Assembly: GCF_900111125.1 (NCBI RefSeq)
Contig: NZ_FOGE01000018.1
Location: 1-64,000, forward strand
DNA: 64,000 nucleotides
Direction: 5' to 3'
Source: Sphingobium sp. YR768
Lineage (GTDB): Bacteria > Pseudomonadota > Alphaproteobacteria > Sphingomonadales > Sphingomonadaceae
Part shown: positions 49,393 to 58,661 of the stretch, piece by piece
Position numbering within the stretch: position 1 is the stretch's first letter
How the letters are laid out: each line of letters starts with the position of its first letter
Made by a program: the position numbers and the translations under genes
The notes under the pieces: model-generated
Database searches by the model: none
Told to the model about the DNA's origin: nothing
What the model saw: only the letters and a program-made list of their open reading frames with translations

Positions 49393-50538
49393 ATGCGAAA
49401 GGTCGTCGATTTTAAAACAGCGCTGTCATGCGCCATGCTCCTGTCCATGGCAAGCGGCGCCGCCTTGGCGGCCGACGCCAGCCGTGCGCCCGCCGGCACC
49501 GCCAATGGCGCGGCGATCGAAACCATCACGCTCAGCAACGGCGCAGGCGTGTCGGCCAAGATTCTGACCTATGGCGCGACGCTCCAGTCGCTGGTCGGCC
49601 CCGGCAAGGACGGCAAGAGCGCCGACGTGCTGCTGGGCTATGACGACCTCAAGGACTATGTCGAGCATCCCAATTTCTTTGGCGTGACCGTGGGCCGCTA
49701 TGCTAACCGCATCGCGGGCGGCAAGTTCAGCCTCGACGGGAAGAGCTACCAGCTTCCCCTGAACGACAAGGTCAATTCGCTGCATGGCGGCGGCAAGGGC
49801 TTCGACAAGCAGGTGTGGAAGGTCGTGTCCCTGAAGAGCGGCCCCAAGGCCAGCGTCGTGCTGGGCCTGACCAGCCCGGACGGCGAGTCGGGCTATCCGG
49901 GCAAGCTGGACGTCACCGTCACCTATACGCTGGATGAAAGCGGTAACCTGGGCATCGCCTTCGACGCGAAGACCGACAAGCCGACCATCGTCAACATGAC
50001 CAACCATGCGATCTTCGATCTGGGCGGTGAAGGATCGCCCGATGGCGCGATGGGCCATCTGCTGACGATCCCGGCCAAGGCCTATACGCCGGTCGACGCC
50101 AATCTGATCCCTACCGGCGAACTCAAGCCGGTCGAGGGCGGCGTGTTCGATTTCCGTAGCGCGCGCCGTGTCGCCGACGGGCTGCGCGATGGGCGCGATC
50201 CGCAGATCATCGCCGGGCGCGGCTATGACCATAATTTCGCGCTCGACAAGGGGCAGACCAAGACGCCGGAACTGGCCGCCCGGCTGGAAGATCCGGTGTC
50301 GGGCCGCGTGCTGGAAGTGCTGACGACCGAACCGGGCGTGCAATTCTATACCGGCAATTTCCTGGACGGCACCTTTATCGGCAAGCAGAGCCATGTGTAC
50401 CGCATGGGCGACGGCATCGCGCTGGAGCCGCAGAAATTCCCGGATTCGCCCAATCAGCCGAGCTTCCTGTCGGCCCGCGTCGATCCCGGCAAAGCATATC
50501 ATCATGAGATGATCTATCGCCTGTCGGTGGCCCGCTGA
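49393..50538 (+). CDS. galM: exported aldose 1-epimerase
   Basis: 381 residues. A signal peptide (about 1-26, ending AALAA) makes this a periplasmic mutarotase. Family motifs: ILTYGATLQSLVGPG, FFGVTVGRYANRIAGGKF, NSLHGGGKGFDKQVW (His of the HGG motif), NMTNHAIFDLGG (second His) and GVQFYTGNFLDG. It interconverts alpha and beta anomers of the sugar released by the exported arabinanases. GGGAGGAAG precedes ATG 49393. Its stop overlaps the start of the lactonase gene (TGATG). Confidence 0.93.
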   Translation: MRKVVDFKTALSCAMLLSMASGAALAADASRAPAGTANGAAIETITLSNGAGVSAKILTYGATLQSLVGPGKDGKSADVLLGYDDLKDYVEHPNFFGVTVGRYANRIAGGKFSLDGKSYQLPLNDKVNSLHGGGKGFDKQVWKVVSLKSGPKASVVLGLTSPDGESGYPGKLDVTVTYTLDESGNLGIAFDAKTDKPTIVNMTNHAIFDLGGEGSPDGAMGHLLTIPAKAYTPVDANLIPTGELKPVEGGVFDFRSARRVADGLRDGRDPQIIAGRGYDHNFALDKGQTKTPELAARLEDPVSGRVLEVLTTEPGVQFYTGNFLDGTFIGKQSHVYRMGDGIALEPQKFPDSPNQPSFLSARVDPGKAYHHEMIYRLSVAR

Positions 50539-51395
50539 TGCCTGAGTGGCGGCTGATCGAGCGCGATGTCGCGGACACGCTGGGGGAGGGGACGCTCTGG
50601 TCGGCGCGCGGCAACGCCGTCTATTGGGTCGATATCCTGGCCCCGGCGCTCAACCGGCTGTCTCTGGAAAGCGGCGCGATCGAGCGTTTCGCCATGCCGG
50701 AGCCGCTCGGTTGGGTGGCGGAACGCACGGCCGGCGGTTTCATCGGCGGCTTCCAGAGCGGCTTTGCCGACATCAGCCTCGATCCACTGACCATCACCCC
50801 GTTCGGCAATCCGGAACCGCATTTTCCCGGCAACCGGATGAATGACGGCAAGGCGGATGCGCAGGGCCATATCTGGTGCGGCACGATGGACATGAGCGAA
50901 GAGCATGATCGCGGTGCGCTCTATCGCCTCGCGCCGGATCGGAGCTGGACCGTGGTGGACAGCGACTATCGCGTGCCCAATGGTCCCTGTTTCTCGCCGG
51001 ACGGCCAGTGGCTCTATCATAGCGATACCGCCAAGAAGCAGATGTACCGCTTCCGCCGTACCGAAACGGGCGCGACCGAGCGCGAGCCGTTCATCCAGTT
51101 TGGCGAGGAGGATGGCTATCCCGACGGCATGACCGTGGATGCGGAAGGCCATATCTGGGTCGCCCATTGGGGGGGCAGCCGCATCAGCCGCTTCACGCCC
51201 GAAGGCAGACTGGACCGTGCCATTGCCCTGCCCGCGCGGCAGGTGACGAACATCAGCTTTGCGGGTCCAAATCTGGACCGCATGTTCGTGAGCAGCGCGA
51301 CGATCGGGCTGGACGATCCGACGCCTTATGATGGCGGCTTTTTCGAGGTGGAAAGCGGCGTGCGCGGCCTGCCGACGCATCTTTACGCGGGCTGA
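50538..51395 (+). CDS. SMP-30/gluconolactonase family lactonase (probable L-arabinolactonase)
   Basis: 285 residues. A six-bladed propeller with the metal ligands of the family: Glu17 (LGEGTLW), Asn in NRMNDGKADAQGHIWCGTMD, Asn in RVPNGPCFSPDGQWLYHSDT, and Asp in YPDGMTVDAEGHIWVAHWGG. No signal peptide, so cytoplasmic. It overlaps galM by one base. The locus suggests L-arabino-gamma-lactone as substrate, giving L-arabonate. Confidence 0.9.
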   Translation: MPEWRLIERDVADTLGEGTLWSARGNAVYWVDILAPALNRLSLESGAIERFAMPEPLGWVAERTAGGFIGGFQSGFADISLDPLTITPFGNPEPHFPGNRMNDGKADAQGHIWCGTMDMSEEHDRGALYRLAPDRSWTVVDSDYRVPNGPCFSPDGQWLYHSDTAKKQMYRFRRTETGATEREPFIQFGEEDGYPDGMTVDAEGHIWVAHWGGSRISRFTPEGRLDRAIALPARQVTNISFAGPNLDRMFVSSATIGLDDPTPYDGGFFEVESGVRGLPTHLYAG

Positions 51396-51732
51396 TTCGC
51401 CGCTGAATCATGCGAAGGGCGCGGTTCCGCAGGGTGACCGCGCCCTTTCTTTTGTCCGGCGCATAAATGCTGTTGCACTGGACGCGCGAATCTTCTAGAT
51501 CGCCGGGACAACGTTGTCATGCCTCTCCAAGTAAGACGACGTTGCGATCCCGGACGGCCCACTGGCGAACTGCACGCGTCATGGTCGTCCGGGACATTTT
51601 TTCCCGCACCCCTCCGAAAAATACCGCGATAGGCTTCGCCGACGCTCTGTCGCGCCTGTCGATGATCGGCATCGCTGCCTGACCCACAAGATGGTTGCGG
51701 GAACGGCCGGGATGCGTCAGACTTGCCCGCAC
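51396..51732. other. gene-free stretch with terminator and possible small RNA
   Basis: 337 bases without a supported gene. A terminator lies at 51414-51453. Further on, CCCGGACG and CGTCCGGG pair across about 30 bases and run into TTTTTT (about 51552-51608), preceded by a weak TTGCAC / TAGATC promoter-like pair at 51473 and 51496. A small RNA is possible but not shown. Confidence 0.35.
51414..51453 (+). terminator. terminator of the galM-lactonase operon
   Basis: GAAGGGCGCGGT (51414-51425) pairs with ACCGCGCCCTTTC (51437-51449), followed by TTTTG, about 20 bases after the lactonase stop. Confidence 0.85.
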
Positions 51733-52026
51733 ATGCGCAAGACCGATCCCATGAGCCTCGCCCTCGATTGCTGGAGCCTCGGCATCGAATCCTGTTCCGT
51801 GATCGGCATGCGTTTGCCCCGATTGATGACTGGCGATCCCGCCGCCATGCTGGAGGCGCAGCGCATGGTCAGCGAAAAGGTGGAGGCAGCGGCCAGCCTG
51901 CAATGGAAGCTGATGACCGGCACGCTGGGGACCACGGCGCCGACCGTTTTGGGCGCATCCGTGGCCCATTATCGCAAGGTGGTGCGCAGCAATCGTCGCC
52001 GTCTGGGTGGCAAGGCCGCGCGATAA
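51733..52026 (+). CDS. small hypothetical protein, possibly phasin-like
   Basis: 97 residues from ATG 51733; other in-frame starts are 51691, 51712 and 51751, none with a clear ribosome site. It is helical with a hydrophobic middle (LMTGTLGTTAPTVLGASVAHY) and a basic end (RKVVRSNRRRLGGKAAR). The pattern recalls short phasin-like proteins but I cannot assign a family. It converges with the 50-residue membrane gene at 52049. Confidence 0.5.
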   Translation: MRKTDPMSLALDCWSLGIESCSVIGMRLPRLMTGDPAAMLEAQRMVSEKVEAAASLQWKLMTGTLGTTAPTVLGASVAHYRKVVRSNRRRLGGKAAR

Positions 52027-52048
52027 AAGGCCGGGCTATTTCCGGCGC

Positions 52049-52201
52049 CTATTTTCGGCGCCAGCGCCGAACCAGCGAAAAGCCCAGAAATCCGCCCCCC
52101 ACGACCGCCGCGATGGCGCCCCCGGCCGACGCCAGCGCCCAGGCGCCGGCCGCCAGCAGACCCGTCAGAAAATCGACGATGATGAGGGTGAGGTGGATCA
52201 T
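52049..52201 (-). CDS. 50-residue membrane protein next to the XpaC-like gene
   Basis: MIHLTLIIVDFLTGLLAAGAW then a Gly/Ala-rich second helix and the basic tail RRWRRK. The two helices are short and glycine-rich. It lies 18 bases after the stop of the XpaC-like gene on the same strand, which supports a real gene of the TelA/XpaC group. There is no strong ribosome site. Confidence 0.5.
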   Translation of the reverse strand: MIHLTLIIVDFLTGLLAAGAWALASAGGAIAAVVGGGFLGFSLVRRWRRK

Positions 52202-52219
52202 AGCAGGAACAAGACGGAG

Positions 52220-52936
52220 CTACTGCCCCAGTTCCTTGGCTTCCTGATATTTCAGTTCCAGAAAACGGTTCTGCGTCGCCAGCTTGTCGAGGTCGCCGCT
52301 GGCCAGAGTCTCGGTCATCCGGGCGATTTCGGCGTCGATGACGTTCAGCCCTTCGACCAGTTGCTTTTCCGGCACGCGGCCATTGCGCTCCTCGCGCCGG
52401 AGCGGTTCGGGGATCGACTGATAGCCGGTGACGAGTTCGGGCAGATGATCCGACAGCAGCTTGCGGATTTCCTGCGCGGCCGGTTCCTGTTCGGTGAGCC
52501 GCTCCAGTTGCGGGGCCAGCGTTTCCAGCCGCACGCCGATGCTGTCGATCAGGGTGATGGCGGGGGCGGGCAGCGCCTTGCGTTGATTCTCCAGCCAGAT
52601 TTCCGTCTTCAGCGGCAGGGCGGCGATATCGGTCTGGGCCAGCGCCTCGGTCTTCACCCCGCTTTCGGTAGGGATCAGCGCGATCAGCAGCAGGGCGGCG
52701 ATCATCACGCCCAGCGCTATCATGACGCCGGTCGTGCCCAGCGGCAGGATGAAGCCCGCCACCGCGCTGCCCAGCAGGATCGCCAGCACCGCCCAAAAGG
52801 CATATTTGACCTTCCGGATGAGGCCCGCATTGCGGCGCTGCCGGGCGCGCGTCGACAGGCTGCGCCCGCGATCGCTGTGGCGGCGGAGGGTGGGCTCTAT
52901 CCGGTCGCGAATGTAGCGATCAACATCGCTGGTCAT
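52220..52936 (-). CDS. XpaC-like membrane protein
   Basis: 238 residues. A basic N-terminus, two adjacent membrane helices (about 45-85) and a long helical cytoplasmic part (AALPLKTEIWLENQRKALPAPAITLIDSIGVRLETLAPQL...). This is the plan of XpaC-type proteins (named for bromo-chloro-indolyl phosphate hydrolysis), which are usually encoded next to TelA. That is the case here. The biochemical role is not known. ATG 52936 is chosen; the frame upstream lies in a repeat. Confidence 0.72.
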   Translation of the reverse strand: MTSDVDRYIRDRIEPTLRRHSDRGRSLSTRARQRRNAGLIRKVKYAFWAVLAILLGSAVAGFILPLGTTGVMIALGVMIAALLLIALIPTESGVKTEALAQTDIAALPLKTEIWLENQRKALPAPAITLIDSIGVRLETLAPQLERLTEQEPAAQEIRKLLSDHLPELVTGYQSIPEPLRREERNGRVPEKQLVEGLNVIDAEIARMTETLASGDLDKLATQNRFLELKYQEAKELGQ

Positions 52937-52951
52937 GATTCCAATCCCCAA

Positions 52952-53053
52952 ATCCGTTCGGGCTGAGCGAAGTCGAAGCCTCTGCCTGAGCGGAGACGAA
53001 GGCACCTCGCTACGCTCGGCGACACCCTTCGACTTCGCTCAGGGCGAACGGAT
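52952..53053. repeat. CCGTTCG/CGAACGG element, copy 3
   Basis: 102 bp, ATCCGTTCG to CGAACGGAT, with AGCGAAGTCGAAG / CTTCGACTTCGCT arms inside. It lies between the XpaC-like and TelA-like genes. Confidence 0.85.
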
Positions 53054-53066
53054 GGTGACATTCTGA

Positions 53067-54278
53067 TCACCCCTCGATCGCACTCAGCAGGGGATTGTCC
53101 GCGCGCACTTCCTTGGCGGCCTGGGCCTGTCCTTCGGCGCGGGCGATATAGCCCTTGGACTTCTCCACCTCGTTCGACAGCGTGTTCACCGTCGTCTTCA
53201 TATTCTCCAGCGCCTTCAGCTTGAACGTGTCGATGCTGTCCATCGTATCATAGATATTCTGGAAGGCGCGCTGGAGCGTTTCGACCGGGATGGTGCTGGA
53301 CGCGGCCTGTTCGTGAATCTGCGCGGTCTGGCTTTTCAGCAATTCGCCGGTGCGGTCGATCATGTTCGCCGTCGTGGTGTTGAGCGCGCTGATCTGTTCC
53401 AGCACCAGCCTTTGTCCGGCCAGCGCCTGCGCCACGGTTACCGCCGTCCGCAGCGCGGCGACGGTCGTCGTGCTGGCGCGGTCCACGCCCTTGACCAGTT
53501 CGACATTGTTTTTCTTGACCAGATCCAGCGCCAGATAGCCCTGCACCGTCACCGCCATCTGCGTCAGCAAATCCTGCGTGCGCTGGCGGATGTAGAAGAG
53601 CGCGCTTTCACGGATCGCCTTCGCCTTGGCCGGATCGGACGAATCCAGTTCCAGCGCCTTGTCCTCCAGCCGGGCGTCCATCGTCTTGCTGATATGGATC
53701 ATCTGTTCCAGACGACCCATGGTTTGCCACATATTCTGGCGTTCCACGTCGATCGCGGCATTATCCTTGATCAGCACGTCCTTGCCGCTGGCCAGCGACC
53801 CCAGGATCGAGTTGATATGGCCCTGCGCGCTTTTATAGCCGTCGAAATAGTCGCGCATCTTGTTGCCGAAGGGGATGATGCCGAACAGCTTCTTGGGCGC
53901 CAGCAGATTGCCGCGCTTGCCCGGATCGAGGTCTTCGACCGTGCGGCGCAGTTCGGCGAGGTCCGCGCCGACCTTGGTATCGCTGTCCATCGCGCGGACG
54001 GGGCGATCGAGGAAGCGGTTGGAATGGCCGGCGGCCTCCGAGATTTCCTTGCGCCCCATATTGGTCAACTGGTCGACCCGCGCGCCGAATTCGGGCGAAT
54101 TGGCGTCCTGCGCGACCAGATCGGCGACGAAGGCGTCGACCTTCTCATCCAGCTTGGAGCGCTTTTCCGTGTCGATCGGCACGAGGCCGGACGCCTTTTC
54201 GGGTGCGACCACGGGCACCGGATCGGGCGGCGTAAGGTTCAGCGTGTCAGCGGTAGCGGTCGGCGCGGTCGAAGCCAT
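53067..54278 (-). CDS. TelA family (toxic anion resistance) protein
   Basis: 403 residues, no signal or membrane segment, nearly all alpha-helical and coiled-coil. TelA-type segments include LVAQDANSPEFGARVDQLTNMGRKEISEAAGHSNRFLDRP, LFGIIPFGNKMRDYFDGYKSAQGHINSILGSLASGKDVLIKDNAAI and TTTVAALRTAVTVAQALAGQRLVLEQISALNTTTANMI. The family is linked to tellurite resistance and envelope stress, but its mechanism is not known. TGGGAGATGAC precedes ATG 54278. It is upstream of the XpaC-like gene on the same strand. Confidence 0.88.
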   Translation of the reverse strand: MASTAPTATADTLNLTPPDPVPVVAPEKASGLVPIDTEKRSKLDEKVDAFVADLVAQDANSPEFGARVDQLTNMGRKEISEAAGHSNRFLDRPVRAMDSDTKVGADLAELRRTVEDLDPGKRGNLLAPKKLFGIIPFGNKMRDYFDGYKSAQGHINSILGSLASGKDVLIKDNAAIDVERQNMWQTMGRLEQMIHISKTMDARLEDKALELDSSDPAKAKAIRESALFYIRQRTQDLLTQMAVTVQGYLALDLVKKNNVELVKGVDRASTTTVAALRTAVTVAQALAGQRLVLEQISALNTTTANMIDRTGELLKSQTAQIHEQAASSTIPVETLQRAFQNIYDTMDSIDTFKLKALENMKTTVNTLSNEVEKSKGYIARAEGQAQAAKEVRADNPLLSAIEG

Positions 54279-54461
54279 GTCATCTCCCAGAAGCCAGTGT
54301 CGGCCCTCCACTGTCATATGCGTATAGAACAGTCGGGCTGCAAGTCTGTCTTGCCGTTATAAGGGGCGACGCCATGGCATTGCAATTGTTCAGGCAACGG
54401 GAAGGGTGCGCTTGTCTTGTTGCCGTCCGGCGCTAGCATGGGGCGACAACAGGAGAGATGC

Positions 54462-54782
54462 ATGGCCGGAAGCGCGGAAGATCAGTATGTCGCGGCGGTG
54501 GCGGCCGATCCGCGCTATCAGGCGCTGGTGGCGCGGCGGGCGCGGCTCGGCTGGTGGCTGTCCGCCATCATCTTCTTCGCCTTCGTCGCCTATCTGCTGC
54601 TGATCGCCTTCGACAAGGCGTTGCTGGGCGCGCCGATTGGGGATGGAGTGACGTCGATCGGCATTCCGATCGGCCTGGGCCTCATCCTGCTCGCGATTGC
54701 GCTGACCGGCCTCTATGTCGTCCATGCCAATCGCCATCATGACGCGCAGATGGCGCAGATTCTGAAGGATCATGCGGCATGA
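54462..54782 (+). CDS. DUF485 membrane protein
   Basis: 106 residues. Two membrane helices (about 28-50 and 64-90) with the DUF485 opening [23 protein letters not shown]485 proteins (YjcH in E. coli) are encoded right before acetate/solute symporters. Here the stop overlaps the symporter start by 4 bases (ATGA). It probably assists or modulates the symporter. CAGGAGAG precedes ATG 54462. Confidence 0.9.
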   Translation: MAGSAEDQYVAAVAADPRYQALVARRARLGWWLSAIIFFAFVAYLLLIAFDKALLGAPIGDGVTSIGIPIGLGLILLAIALTGLYVVHANRHHDAQMAQILKDHAA

Positions 54783-56470
54783 GGGCGCTGGTCGGGCTGA
54801 TCGCCTTGTTGCCCGCGCCTGCCTTCGCCGCCGCGCTGGAGGGAGAGGCGCAGCGCCAGCCGATCAACTGGGTGGCGATCGCGATGTTCGTGGCGTTCGT
54901 GGGCCTGACGCTGTGGATCACCAAGGCGGCGGCTGCGCGCACCCGCACCGCGTCGGATTTCTACACCGCGGGCGGCGGCATCAGCGGGTTCCAGAACGGC
55001 CTCGCCATGGCAGGTGACTATATGTCCGCCGCCTCCTTCCTCGGCATATCGGCGCAGATTTTTAACGATGGCTATGATGGCCTGATCTACTCCACCGGCT
55101 TTCTGGTGGGTTGGCCGATCCTGCTGTTCCTGATGGCGGAGCGGCTGCGTAACCTTGGCCGCTACACTTTTGCCGATGTCGCCTCCTATCGCTTTGCCCA
55201 GCCGCCGGTGCGCAGCTTTGCGGCGGTGTCCACGCTGCTGGTCGTCAGCTTCTACCTGATCGCGCAGATGGTCGGAGCGGGGCAGCTCATCAAATTATTG
55301 TTCGGCCTGCCCTATGCCTTTGCGGTGGTGATCGTCGGCGGGCTGATGATGCTTTACGTCCTGTTCGGCGGCATGCGCGCGACGACCTGGGTGCAGATTA
55401 TCAAGGCGGTGCTGCTGCTGGGCGGGGCCAGTTTCATGGCGCTGATGGTGCTGGCGCAGTTCGGCTTCTCGCTGGAGACATTATTCGCCCGCGCGGTGGA
55501 GGTGAAGACGCAGGCGGCGCTGGCCGATGGCGCGGGCGCGATCGAGGCGGCCGAACGCGGCCGCTCCATCATGGCGCCGGGCAACTTCATAAAAGACCCG
55601 GTGTCGGCCATTTCCTTCGGCCTTGCGCTGATGCTCGGCACGGCGGGCCTGCCGCATATATTGATGCGCTTCTTCACCGTCCCGGACGCGAAGGAGGCGC
55701 GCAAGTCCGTCCTCTGGGCGACCGGCTGGATCGGATACTTCTATATCCTGACCTTCATCATCGGCTTTGGCGCGATCATATTGGTGGGGACGGATGCCGG
55801 CTATCTGGACGGGCAGGGCGCCTTGCGCGGCGGCGGCAATATGGCGGCGATTCACCTCGCCCATGCGATTGGCGGCAATGCCTTTCTGGGGTTCATTTCG
55901 GCCGTGGCCTTCGCGACGATCCTGGCGGTCGTGGCGGGGCTGACGCTGTCGGCCGCGTCTGCGGTCAGCCATGATCTTTATGCCACGGTGTTCAAGCAGG
56001 GGCAGGCCAGTTCGGTGGACGAACTGCGCGTGTCGCGGCTGACGACACTGGCGCTGGGCGCGCTGGCGGTGCTGCTGGGGCTGGTGTTCGAAAAGCAGAA
56101 TGTCGCCTTCATGGTCAGCCTGGCCTTCGCGCTGGCGGCGTCGGGCAATTTCCCGGTGCTGATCCTGTCGCTGCTGTGGAGCGGCTGCACCACGCGCGGC
56201 GCGGCCTGGGGCGGGACGATCGGCCTGCTGACGGCCTTCGTCCTGACTTTGCTGTCGCCAGCGGTGTGGACCACCACTTTCGGGCTTGGGACCGCGCCTT
56301 TCCCCTATAGTTCGGCGGCGATCTTCTCGGTCCCCGCCGGTTTCATCGCTATCTGGCTGATCTCGCGGCTGGATCGTTCCCCCCGCGCGGCGGTGGACAG
56401 AGCGGGCTATCCGGCGCAGCGCGTGCGGGCGGAAACCGGCATCGGGGCTTTTGCGGCCAGCGATCATTGA
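54779..56470 (+). CDS. actP: sodium:solute symporter, ActP-like
   Basis: 563 residues with 13 or so membrane helices. SSS-family features: [90 protein letters not shown] and [25 protein letters not shown]. With the DUF485 gene in front, acetate or another short monocarboxylate is the likely substrate. The glyoxylate-cycle gene aceA lies 2 kb downstream, which fits acetate use. Confidence 0.9.
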   Translation: MRALVGLIALLPAPAFAAALEGEAQRQPINWVAIAMFVAFVGLTLWITKAAAARTRTASDFYTAGGGISGFQNGLAMAGDYMSAASFLGISAQIFNDGYDGLIYSTGFLVGWPILLFLMAERLRNLGRYTFADVASYRFAQPPVRSFAAVSTLLVVSFYLIAQMVGAGQLIKLLFGLPYAFAVVIVGGLMMLYVLFGGMRATTWVQIIKAVLLLGGASFMALMVLAQFGFSLETLFARAVEVKTQAALADGAGAIEAAERGRSIMAPGNFIKDPVSAISFGLALMLGTAGLPHILMRFFTVPDAKEARKSVLWATGWIGYFYILTFIIGFGAIILVGTDAGYLDGQGALRGGGNMAAIHLAHAIGGNAFLGFISAVAFATILAVVAGLTLSAASAVSHDLYATVFKQGQASSVDELRVSRLTTLALGALAVLLGLVFEKQNVAFMVSLAFALAASGNFPVLILSLLWSGCTTRGAAWGGTIGLLTAFVLTLLSPAVWTTTFGLGTAPFPYSSAAIFSVPAGFIAIWLISRLDRSPRAAVDRAGYPAQRVRAETGIGAFAASDH

Positions 56471-56579
56471 TGTCCCTTCCGCGCGCTCGCCTCTAGCCAA
56501 GCCCCTGCATGCGCGGCACTAAGGCCGCCCCCACGCGGGCGGCACGCCGTCCGCGTGGGGCCAGAATAGGGAGCATTTC

Positions 56580-58388
56580 GTGAACCGACGCCAATTTCTC
56601 ACCACCAGCGGCGCGACGGCGCTGGCCGCATCCGCCCCGCGCGCCTTCGCGCAGCCGGGATCGCAGGACGCGCGCCTGCGGGCCATGCTGGATGGTTTCT
56701 TCTACGAGCGGCTGGATGAATCGCCTGAACAGGCAACCCGGCTTGGCCTCGACACCGGCAAGCGTGCTGCCCTGCGCGGCCAGCTTGCCGACACCAGCGC
56801 CGCTGGTGCGGCCAAGGATCTGGCCCGGACCAAGGTGCAGGTGAAGCAACTGGCCGGCGTCGACCGCGCCAAACTCAGCCCTGCCAGCCAGCTCGACTAT
56901 GACGTCGTCGCCTATCAGATGGACCGCGCCGTGGGCGGAGAGCGGTTCGGCTATGGCGAAACGGCGGGCCGTTACGCCCCCTATATCCTCAGCCAGCTGA
57001 CCGGCAGCTATCGCGAAGTGCCCGATTTCCTCGATTCGCAGCATCGGGTGAAGGATGCGGCCGACGCCGACGCCTATCTGTCGCGCCTCGAAGCCTTCCC
57101 TGCCGCGATGGATGGCGAACTGGCCCGGCAGAAGGCGGACGCGGCCAGGGGCGTGTTCGCGCCCGACTATATTCTCGACACGACGATGAAGATGCAGGCC
57201 GCGCTGCGCGACCAGCCCGCCGCGCAGACCGTGCTGGTCGCCTCCTTCGTCAAGAAGCTGGCCGCCGCCGGCCTGCCGCCCGAACGGGCGCGCCAAGCGG
57301 AAAAGATCGTCGCCGAGAAGATTTTCCCCGCCGTCGATCGCCAGCGTGAACTGGTGGCGCAACTGCGGGCCAAGGCCAGCCATGACGCGGGTTGCTGGCG
57401 CCTGCCCGACGGCGAAGCCTTTTATGCGGCCGCCGCTGAGGCCGCGACCACGACCCGGCTGACCGGCGATGAAATCCACCAGATGGGTCTGGATCAGGTG
57501 GCCGACATCTCCGGCCGGATCGACGCGATCCTGAAGGGGCAGGGGATGAGCCAGGGCAGCGTGGGCGACCGTCTGGTTGAACTCAACAAGCGGCCCGACC
57601 AGCTTTACCCGAACACCGATCCGGGCCGCGAGGCGCTGCTGGCGCAACTCAACAGCCAGATCATCGCCATGCAGAAGCGATTGGGCGAGAGCTTCAACAC
57701 CGTGCCCAAGGCGCCGGTGGAGGTTCGCCGCGTGCCGGTGACGATTCAGGCGGGCGCGCCGGGCGGCTATTATCAGAATGCCTCGCTCGACGGGTCGCGG
57801 CCTGCCATCTACTTCATCAACCTGCGCGACACGTTCGACCGGCCGAAATTCGGTCTGGCGACGCTCAGCTATCATGAAGCGGTGCCGGGGCATCATTTGC
57901 AGGTATCGGTGGCGCTGGAATCCGACTCCATCCCGATGATCCGCCGTCGCGGCTTCTACAGCGGCTATTCGGAGGGCTGGGCGCTCTATTCGGAGCAACT
58001 GGCCGACGAAATGGGCATGTATGAAGGCGATCCGCTGGGGCAGGTCGGCTATCTCCAGTCGCTGCTGTTCCGCGCCACCCGTCTGGTGGTGGACAGCGGC
58101 ATGCACGCCAAGCGGTGGAGCCGCGAGAAGGCGACCGATTATCTGATCGCCACCACCGGCATCGCGCGCGGCCGCAGCCAGGGCGAGATCGACCGCTACA
58201 CCGTCTGGCCGGGTCAGGCGTGCAGCTACAAGATCGGCCACACCGTCTGGACGCAATTGCGCGACGAGGTGAAGGCCAAGCAGGGCGCCAAGTTCGACCT
58301 CAAGGCGTTTCACGATGTGCTGACGCTGGGCGCGATGCCGCTCGACATATTGAAGCAGGCGGTGCGCCAGCGCGCGGGGATCGCCTGA
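56580..58388 (+). CDS. DUF885 family exported protein (M32/M3-like Zn motif)
   Basis: 602 residues. A twin-arginine signal (NRRQFLTTSGATALAASAPRAFA) follows a GTG start. The core carries a metalloprotease-like motif HEAVPGHH (about residue 432-439) followed by a downstream glutamate region YSEGWALYSEQLADEMG. This is typical of DUF885 proteins, which are probably peptidases or esterases of the periplasm, but no substrate is known. The length is normal for the family. Confidence 0.88.
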   Translation: MNRRQFLTTSGATALAASAPRAFAQPGSQDARLRAMLDGFFYERLDESPEQATRLGLDTGKRAALRGQLADTSAAGAAKDLARTKVQVKQLAGVDRAKLSPASQLDYDVVAYQMDRAVGGERFGYGETAGRYAPYILSQLTGSYREVPDFLDSQHRVKDAADADAYLSRLEAFPAAMDGELARQKADAARGVFAPDYILDTTMKMQAALRDQPAAQTVLVASFVKKLAAAGLPPERARQAEKIVAEKIFPAVDRQRELVAQLRAKASHDAGCWRLPDGEAFYAAAAEAATTTRLTGDEIHQMGLDQVADISGRIDAILKGQGMSQGSVGDRLVELNKRPDQLYPNTDPGREALLAQLNSQIIAMQKRLGESFNTVPKAPVEVRRVPVTIQAGAPGGYYQNASLDGSRPAIYFINLRDTFDRPKFGLATLSYHEAVPGHHLQVSVALESDSIPMIRRRGFYSGYSEGWALYSEQLADEMGMYEGDPLGQVGYLQSLLFRATRLVVDSGMHAKRWSREKATDYLIATTGIARGRSQGEIDRYTVWPGQACSYKIGHTVWTQLRDEVKAKQGAKFDLKAFHDVLTLGAMPLDILKQAVRQRAGIA

Positions 58389-58413
58389 ACCCTCCGTCGT
58401 CTCAGCGTTCAAC

Positions 58414-58449
58414 AAAAAACGACCCGGCGGTGCGCCGCCGGGTCGTCCA
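58414..58449 (-). terminator. terminator on the aceA side
   Basis: ACGACCCGGCGG pairs with CCGCCGGGTCGT around TGCG. The minus strand continues with TTTTTTG, so it would end transcripts coming from aceA, about 210 bases after that gene's stop and beyond a palindromic element. Confidence 0.7.
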
Positions 58450-58554
58450 GTTTCTTCCACCCAAAGGCGCGAAGGGCCAAATCCCTCAATAAGACGGTCG
58501 AAGTCCCCGCGCTTTGGCTCTGCATTCAGCGGAAGGCCGTAGCTTGAATATATC

Positions 58555-58620
58555 GTTCCCCGGCGCAGGCCGGGGCCCAGTCCAACGGTGCCAACTGGAC
58601 CCCGGCCTGCGCCGGGGAAC
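58555..58620. repeat. GTTCCCCGGCGCAGG palindrome
   Basis: 66 bp, almost perfectly symmetric: GTTCCCCGGCGCAGGCCGGG...CAGTCC and its complement. It lies downstream of aceA. Confidence 0.9.
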
Positions 58621-58661
58621 AGCCTCGATCTTCAAGCCGCGAATTGATTCCCCTGCGGCCT

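Noticed and set aside
56493..58460. 655-codon frame on the minus strand
   Set aside because: It is antisense to the DUF885 gene, which has a twin-arginine signal and a metal motif.
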